From NCBI GenBank assembly GCA_963576475.1, contig OY754979.1, forward strand, positions 29,165,078-29,229,077: a stretch of DNA of 64,000 nucleotides. Direction: 5' to 3'. Positions within the stretch are counted from its first letter, which is position 1, and every line of letters begins with the position of its first letter. The position numbers and the translations under genes were made by a program. Source of the stretch: Molanna angustata. Taxonomy: Eukaryota > Arthropoda > Insecta > Trichoptera > Molannidae. The notes under the pieces are model-generated. The model saw only the letters and a program-made list of their open reading frames with translations. It ran no database searches and was not told where the DNA came from. This document shows, in pieces, positions 57,626 through 64,000 of the stretch.

Positions 57626-58349
57626 GACATTATTGTCCCAATAACACTACCTCAAAACCCTTTCAGTCCATTCAGATCAAATCAGTTCATTACCTGGGAC
57701 ATCTAGAGACACAAAAACTTCAAGAAAAGGGTACAAACAAATTTATTTGTGAGCTAAGAATCTCCAAAATGTGATAAAAATAACAAAAAAAGCATTACAA
57801 TATGTCAAAAAAACGAGAATTGTGTTTCTTGAAATGGCGTCTATAAGAAAGGGAAAATTAGATTCAGTGTCTTAAGTGAAATGTCTAGTAGGTACCTACA
57901 CTGATTTTTTTTGTTAATAGTATCAAAATTTCATGTTAAATTAACCGAACTATATTGACTACAAAAAAATGGTTTTGTGCAAGAAAATGTTTTGTGCGCA
58001 CAACCAAACATGACAGTCATAAATAGATATACCTACATTTGTTACTGGTAACAAAGGTGTGGCTAAAACGCGGGTAGCCATTTCAGTTGTCATAATATGT
58101 TTTCAGTGATATCACGTTGCGTGTGATTTAAATGGAAATGATCCTTTTTGTCAAATATGTACGATGTCAAATTGATGATAGTGAATAAATGTCCGTTTGC
58201 CTCTTAAAAATCGGCAGAAGGATAGGTACTCCTTCGATTTTTTTTTATTTCATGTATAAGTACCTACCTACATAAATAAATATTTTTTAAATAGGTAGGT
58301 ACAACAATTTCGTAAATCTTGTGTTTTCAATCATCATGCATACCTACAT

Positions 58350-58690
58350 ATATCATAGATTTTTATTATAATATACAAGATGTCGTAGTTAGCAAATTTT
58401 GTATGAATCGAAGTGAGGCATTTTTCCGGGGGATTTTTGACGTTTTGGTTGGCAGACCACATCGTTTTTCTATAGAGAATAACGACTAATGTGAATTGTT
58501 TTCGGATTTATTTGTCGAAAAAAACATTTTGTTTGTTAAAATTTAGAGAATAGTTATCTAGGATGTGTTGAAATGTACGGAAAACTGAAATATGTTGCCA
58601 ACCAAAACGTCAAACGTGCGATATTCCATGACTCACTTTTGCATGGAGTAGGTACTACATCTAGTATATTATAATATAAATCTATGACAC
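58350..58690. mobile_element. MITE-like palindromic element
   Basis: Left TCATAGATTT.TATTATAAT pairs with the inverted right end ATTATAATATAAATCTATGA, and the inner TTTGACGTTTTGGTTGGCA (58438-) pairs with TGCCAACCAAAACGTCAAA (58597-). No coding potential. It lies near the right end of the second pogo element. Confidence 0.6.
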
Positions 58691-58759
58691 AAATTTGTTT
58701 TTCTGTATATTTTCAGGCTTTATTTTAAGCGTGTCCGTTTGCCCCAGTCTTACCATAAT

Positions 58760-60540
58760 ATTATGTAGCCTCGCTATGTAGCCTCACTACAGTGGAATAA
58801 TTATATCTTTCAAAATTATTTTTACCAATACAATATTATATTTCTTACACATAAAAATCTTTTTTCCTTAGGGAGATCATTTAGGGCAAGTCTCCCCTAT
58901 TTACCTCTACCTACAGAGGATATTTCGTGATAAAGACATTATTTCTGATCAAAGGTTGCTGACCCCTTAAAGAAGTTTGGTAAGCACTCAATCTACACAG
59001 TTAGGTTATGTTACCTGACTATACCTGTCCATTAGTGGCGAGCTGTAAAAATATGAAAATGGTAGATTTCGCGAATGTGTGGCCAAAAGTGCCGAATTAT
59101 AATCACACGTTTAAAATTGAAATGGAAAATATCATCATTAAAAACGTAGGTACCTACTTACGGTTTTACAATTCCAAGTAATTCAAAGAAATTAATTAGT
59201 TATAATTAGACATACCTACCTACCAACTTTAATAAAGAAAGAAAGAAATGAACACTTCCTTGCACCCTGCGCAAGTGGCTAGTTTATTGCCGTATGGCAA
59301 ATTCTTCCAACAAACCAGTGTTTCCAAACCAGAGAAGCAACGCTTGCGTGAGAAATTAATTTAAATAAATTTCTCCTCTGCTTGGCGTTTCTGAGTTAAA
59401 TTCCAACAAAGAGAAAAATGATTTCTATGGACAGGTATAACACTGGGGGAAATTAGCAATAAAGTCGTCACTTGCTCAGGGTGCTCACCTAAGTGATGTA
59501 TGTGAATTTATTAATAGCTAGGTAATTCGGGCAATCTCGATGTGAGATTTATATTCTCGGTGTGAGATTTAGAAAAACGGACATGGTTTCTATTCAAGTC
59601 ATATTTTGTGCAACAAAATATATAATGTAGGTATACTTATGTAGGTACCTAAATGAAAAATATACCTACAGAACTAAGATGAATTATATATAAAGGCATT
59701 AGGACTATTAGGAGGTGATCGGCTGAAGAAAGACGTCTGGTGTCAGGACCTATGGAAGGTGATCTTCAAGGAGGCCGCAGAATCCACATAATTTATTTAG
59801 TAATATGTTTTCTTTGTGCAACGGGAGAATATGTACCTAAGTATGTATGTATGTACCTACCTATTTAATGTAATGTCCTGTTTATATGCTGGTACACTGG
59901 ACTGTCGGGTGCACTTCCTCTAACGGAGTTTCTTCTACCAGTTTTGTTTCCAATTGACCACACCACGTTTTGGTTCTTTGGTTCATCATAACACCATTAT
60001 TGTATTATTGAATCTCCTTAAGGTATGATGGAGCGGTCACAAAGTTCGTCGGACTGTCCGTATACCGTTACCATTCTGTGACTTTCAAATACCAGTAGAC
60101 ATTTGATACTTTGTATATTAGGTTTTATTCATACCATCACGGCATATCCCACAATGTGGGGTAGCCAGCGAAAGGTGTCCGGGTGTGCATTGCCTTATAA
60201 AAGGGAGAACAACACATCTATGTATACCCACACACCAGTCTCGTTTCACCAAAAAGGCACTACATTCAGAATGGGTGGTGAACCTCATTGCTGAACTATG
60301 TGTGATGTTATTGTTGCCTGTTATTTTCGATTACCCGGCTCTTACGGGACACTAGAAAACAATGATTTAAAATAATGGAAGCACTATTCTAAGCCGGTGC
60401 CTCACAGCTAACACAGTATATTAGGTACAATACTCCTATTCCTACATAAACATTTGACAGTTGAACATTTTATTTTATTACACTTACATCCTCATACATT
60501 CCCTAAACTAAGCATAAATGCTTGTACTATAGGTGAACGA
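58760..60540. other. No gene; dispersed repeat fragments
   Basis: Contains a LINE-like 3' end near 59280-59330 (TTTATTGCCGTATGGCAAAT), the repeat shared with 45.6 and 54.8 kb near 60180-60285, and the repeat shared with 36.9 and 63.9 kb near 60315-60415. Many TAGGTACCTA words. Confidence 0.45.
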
Positions 60541-60542
60541 AA

Positions 60543-60603
60543 TCGGTCGTGGTAGGATTCGAACTCGAGATCACTGGATTACTAACCCAGCACGCTAACC
60601 ACC
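60543..60603 (-). repeat. tRNA-derived SINE head
   Basis: The minus strand ends CGAGTTCGAATCCTACCACG and starts GTTAGCGTGCTGGGTTAG; same family as 3811-3872 and 15109-15172, here with the best-preserved B box. Confidence 0.65.
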
Positions 60604-60805
60604 GCTAACAACGCTAACCGCTCTGCCTACTTACCCTACTACAATTGTTGACAGTTTATGTAGGTACTCGTGCTCTTCAGTTAGGGGCGTCTCTGTGTTT
60701 TGAGGTATGATCACAGAATGTGTATTTTTGTATTGCAATCAGAATGTAAAAAGTTTGTAATTTTGCCTCGAATTATAATCAGATTTGGTGAGTTATTATA
60801 TATCA

Positions 60806-60976
60806 TAGTGATGAGCAAATGCAAGACCGGGTGGTCTTGATCTTGCACACCCAGGCTTGGTCATGGTCTTGAATTAATAGATACAGTCTTGCACACCAGG
60901 TCTTGGTCTAGGTCTAGATCTTACAAGTCTCGAAATACCAAGATTCCATGTCTACGAAGACTTTTGCTCATCACTA
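60806..60976. mobile_element. hAT-like MITE, 171 bp
   Basis: Ends TAGTGATGAGCAAA and TTTTGCTCATCACTA are inverted copies and resemble hAT-type termini (YAGTGATGGGCA). The inside repeats CTTGCACACC and GGTCTTG several times. An 8-bp target duplication is not clear, so the superfamily is tentative. Confidence 0.5.
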
Positions 60977-61005
60977 TAGAAAATAAAATGGTGTTGTAGG
61001 TATTA

Positions 61006-62180
61006 TAATACTAGTTGCATGTAACACATGAGATCCAACTGTCGATAGCGATAGTATGTATAGTTGAAGAATAAAAATCAAACAATAAACCCATAAATCC
61101 AAATTATTGGAAATTTTAACACATGTTGGTATGTATGTCAAGGTAGGACAGTATGGAGGTCAGTCCTCTTTTCCTACCCGGAATATGAAAACAGCATGAT
61201 GGTTCTGTATGTATGTTTGGAGATTAGGTAAGTACCTATCAAACTATTAAGACTTCTTACATATTGTGTATAGGCTACTGGCATACAAATTGTATGAAGC
61301 AATGTCGTCACTAAATTCAATTTTTATAAAAATTGTTAAAAAAATTTGAGATGTGCTAATGTTATTATTTTTTATAGAAAATTAAATTATCTAGTTGGGG
61401 TGTTTCGGCTTTTTTCTATAGTTTAAAAAAAATGTAAATATAGGCAGTTAAACTCATAAATTTATCATAAAAAATATTTTTCTTAATAAAAAATGTTTGA
61501 GAAATCCTGGAATTTTTTAAAAAAACTAATTTGAGATTTTCTATTTGTCTATGTTTATACCAATTTTCAGCGTTCTAGCTTTTACGGTTTCTGAGATATA
61601 TGGAAAAATAAATCAAAAGTTCAAAAGTTGATAACCCCTGACTGAAACAAAAATTCACATTTCTGAGTAAAAAAGTTTTGTAGGCCTATAACTATCTATA
61701 TATTCTGAAAAATTGGGCTCTGTAAATTGAGCGGATCAAAAGTTATAAGGGGGGGACGGACACACAGACACACAGACACACACACACACACACAAAACTC
61801 ACATAAAATGTTCTACTCCGAATTCTGAGTAAATCCATGTATGGGAACATATATGCTGCGAGGCCTCTAGTTGGTGTTATTAGCATGCAAAAAGTCCACT
61901 ACGCCATACAAAATTTTCCTTCGTACACGCATCTTGGCTTAATAATGTCGATTCATTCAGAGAATTGAATTCTCATGAACGAATCGACAGTTGGACAACA
62001 CAATTTTATTTTTTTAATCAAGTTCCCAGATTTTTTAATCAATTTTATCAGATTTACTTCAAAATCTAATGGGTCTAAGTGAGTAGGTATTAAATATACA
62101 AATTTTGCAAAATTTGAAAAGAATGAGTTCTTTAGTCTAAAATCGTTAAAGTAGAATAAAAACCCCATATATAGCACCTA
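61006..62180. repeat. Dispersed repeat of about 1.2 kb with the empty site of the PHD-pogo element
   Basis: Shares ACTAGTTGCATGTAACACAT with 50562 onwards, ATGTTCTACTCCGAATTCTG with 50828 and GCATGCAAAAAGTCCACTAC with 53774. Its unbroken CCATGTATGGGAAC near 61834-61848 is the uninterrupted form of the pogo target. CA microsatellite near 61763-61793. Confidence 0.7.
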
Positions 62181-62337
62181 GCACATAATACACAGCACAC
62201 ATTGTGAATTGTGATGAAACTATAAGAATACAATTTCACCATGATACTAGTTGATAATCTGCAATTAAAAAAATATTAAAAATTGCGAATTCATAACTCC
62301 CCACTATATCCCGTTGGGGTAGTGAGGAGTAAAAATA

Positions 62338-62632
62338 ACACATGTTCATTAGAAAATAACACATGTGCATTAGAAAATAACACATGTGCATTAGAAAATA
62401 ACACATGTGCATTAGAAAATAACACATGTGCATTAGAAAATAACACAAGTGCATTAGAAAATAACACATGTGCATTAGAAAATAACACATGTGCATTAGA
62501 AAATAACACATGTGCATTAGAAAATAACACATGTGCATTAGAAAATAACACATGTGCATTAGAAAATAACACAAGTGCATTAGAAAATAACACATGTGCA
62601 TTAGAAAATAACACAAGTGCATTAGAAAAAAG
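62338..62632. repeat. 21-bp minisatellite, about 14 copies
   Basis: Unit ATTAGAAAATAACACATGTGC. 21 bp is seven codons, so long open frames appear on both strands (ENNTCAL on plus), but they are a by-product of the period. Some units have AAGTGC in place of ATGTGC, at irregular positions. Confidence 0.9.
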
Positions 62633-62861
62633 TCATGAAACAAAACAGCAAATAAAGGTGCTTGAAAAATACATAATCCTACGTATACCTACATAATGCT
62701 TAAACAGATTACCTACATAAAAATAAATAAAATATAAAAAGAAATGCAGATTACAGGAAAAAAAGGAAAAAAAAGAATACCATGAGTTCATTCAAAAGAG
62801 ATTACTTATTATTTTATTTATTTATTTTATTTTATGTAGCTTCTCGTTCAACTAACAGGTG

Positions 62862-63056
62862 CTATGTCAAATAATTATTTAACACGCACCCAATAACAAG
62901 TTGCCATATTCTGGAGACTTACGATATTTATCGTCTCACAGATCCAGACTGAAAACTGAAAACACAATTTTAAAAACTGTGTCTCCACCGGGAATCGAAC
63001 CCGAGACCCTTGTATCAGCAGTCAGACACCTAACCAACTGAGCCACGAAGGCCGAC
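62862..63056 (-). repeat. tRNA-derived SINE, about 195 bp
   Basis: Same family as 38787-38966. The head on the minus strand reads TGGCTCAGTTGGTTAGG ... GGGTTCGATTCCC-like B box (GGGTCTCGGGTTCGATTCCC), and the body includes CAGAATATGGCAACTTG. Confidence 0.75.
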
Positions 63057-63179
63057 AAATCATTGAAGACAAAATTATCACGTCATTTTGCAAAAAGTTT
63101 ATATAGTTTCCAATGACAAATAATAAATATCACCTAGTACCTACATTAATCTCGTTTGAAATGTGATATTTTTTAAATT

Positions 63180-63680
63180 TTCTGTAATTTAGATTCTTTC
63201 TTTTTCTTTAAGATTTGCAATACATTTTTTTTGCTTGCCTACTTTGCATGTATATTATAATATTATACTATAAATGTGATTATAATATATTTTTTTTGTT
63301 ATTTGTTTTGTTTCATCATTTAGTTTTTATTTTCCTAAGTATGTACCCATATGTTTGTTTTTATAGTTCTTTTATTTTCTTTACATTATTATTATTTTTT
63401 CTTTTTTTTTTCTAAGTGCGTAGGTATATTATTTTAGTATATTTTAATGATTTTTATGTCTCAACCTAAGTACCTATATCTTTTATTTTAAATTGTATTT
63501 TTTTTCCACTTAATATTATTTTTTATATTTACTAATTTTGTTACAGTACCTTCTTTTTCTTTTATGTTTATGATAGTTTTATTATTTTATTTTGTAATTT
63601 CAATGTGTGTACTTAATTGTTGTTCATGTTTGTAAAAGGCAATTTGCCGTAAATAAATAAATAAATAAATAAATAAATTA
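63180..63680 (+). mobile_element. LINE 3' untranslated end with AAAT tail
   Basis: T-rich sequence ending GTAAAAGGCAATTTGCCGTA, a small hairpin, followed by seven AAAT repeats (63651-63680). The hairpin and tail resemble the minus-strand 3' ends near 36.3, 46.4, 46.7 and 59.3 kb. No ORF part is left in the window. Confidence 0.55.
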
Positions 63681-64000
63681 ATACTTCAAAGTGCATTTGG
63701 CGGTTTCAATATATCATGTTTTCAGTAATTTATTATTGAAGGTAGATTTTGAAAGTGCTATAAGTCCACTGTGTTTTGGTGATTGTCAAAGAATCACATC
63801 CTTTGATAGGTATACCTACCATATAGGTACGTAGAATGCACTAGAGATGTGATCGGAAGCGAGCGTCTACTTGTGTGATAGGAATAAACATATTCTCATT
63901 ATCTCTCATAATATTAACTGTCCGTGAGGCACCGCTTAGAATAGTGCTTTCAATCATTTATATTATCATTGTTTTCGGATGTCCCGTATAAGAGCCGGGT
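63681..64000. other. No gene; dispersed repeat at the window edge
   Basis: 63915-64000 (GAGGCACCGCTTAGAATAGT ... AAGAGCCGGG) is a copy of the family also at 36.85-36.93 and 60.31-60.42 kb and runs out of the window. Confidence 0.55.

Larger units (their letters stand above)
55371..58755 (+). mobile_element. Second pogo-type transposon, decayed, 3.4 kb
   Basis: Ends GGGTAAAGATGGCGCAAACG and, inverted, TGGTAAGACTGGGGCAAACG continue with GACAC; about 20 of 25 positions match. TA borders both ends (55369-55370, 58756-58757). The word GGCAAACGGACA recurs near 56091, 56110 and inverted near 58190. Parts of a transposase lie at 56170-56365 and 57450-57625, separated by a LINE insertion. A MITE-like palindrome lies near the right end. 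Confidence 0.75.

Noticed and set aside
49318..62130. A giant 12.8-kb element with long inverted ends (Polinton-like)
   Set aside because: The inverted segments are parts of one dispersed repeat family; the interior holds unrelated nested transposons and no Polinton genes.

Overview
The window looks like repeat-rich, intron-containing nuclear DNA of an insect. It is AT-rich, has canonical GT-AG introns and tRNA-derived SINEs, and carries transposon families common in arthropods. I cannot name the species; the many TAGGTACCTA-type runs after about 49 kb would fit several insect orders, Hemiptera and Lepidoptera among them. I see no convincing single-copy host gene. Nearly every recognisable open frame belongs to a mobile element, most of them broken and many nested.

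Layout. 1.9-3.7 kb: a decayed Myb/SANT-like gene on the minus strand whose middle exon is repeated ten times. 4.7-15.9 kb: fragments of YqaJ and Mutator-like transposase, a Penelope GIY-YIG end, a second and a third Harbinger-type Myb gene, and a pogo relic. 16.6-20.4 kb: a 3.8-kb element with 31-bp terminal inverted repeats, an ATCT target duplication and one broken gene of the arthropod DUF7869 type; this is the best candidate for a little-described transposon. 22.4-28.6 kb: errantivirus/gypsy-like pol and env debris containing a 107-bp satellite of about 24 copies. 28.6-31.0 kb and 38.5-39.3 kb: two related loci in which small symmetric exons are tandemly multiplied.

31.6-38.1 kb: a near-complete PIF/Harbinger element with both genes apparently intact (Myb-like on plus, DDE transposase on minus, convergent), plus subterminal palindromic motifs. 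39.3-44.9 kb: a head-to-head pair of Penelope-like copies sitting in a TA microsatellite, then a zinc-finger ORF fragment of R2-like type interrupted by a 2.8-kb piggyBac with TTAA duplications. 48.0-48.7 kb: six tandem hairpin-capable units. 49.7-58.8 kb: three pogo/Tigger-type elements, one of which codes for a transposase with a C-terminal PHD finger and has a matching empty site at 61.84 kb in the same window. 60-64 kb: SINEs, a hAT-like MITE, a 21-bp minisatellite and a LINE tail.

How the parts relate. The Harbinger Myb protein and DDE transposase are expected to act together on the element ends, and the third end at 10.2-10.35 kb and the Myb relics are older relatives. RTE, jockey-like and Penelope copies have inserted into the DNA transposons, giving a relative order of insertion. 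Nothing points to an operon or a host pathway.
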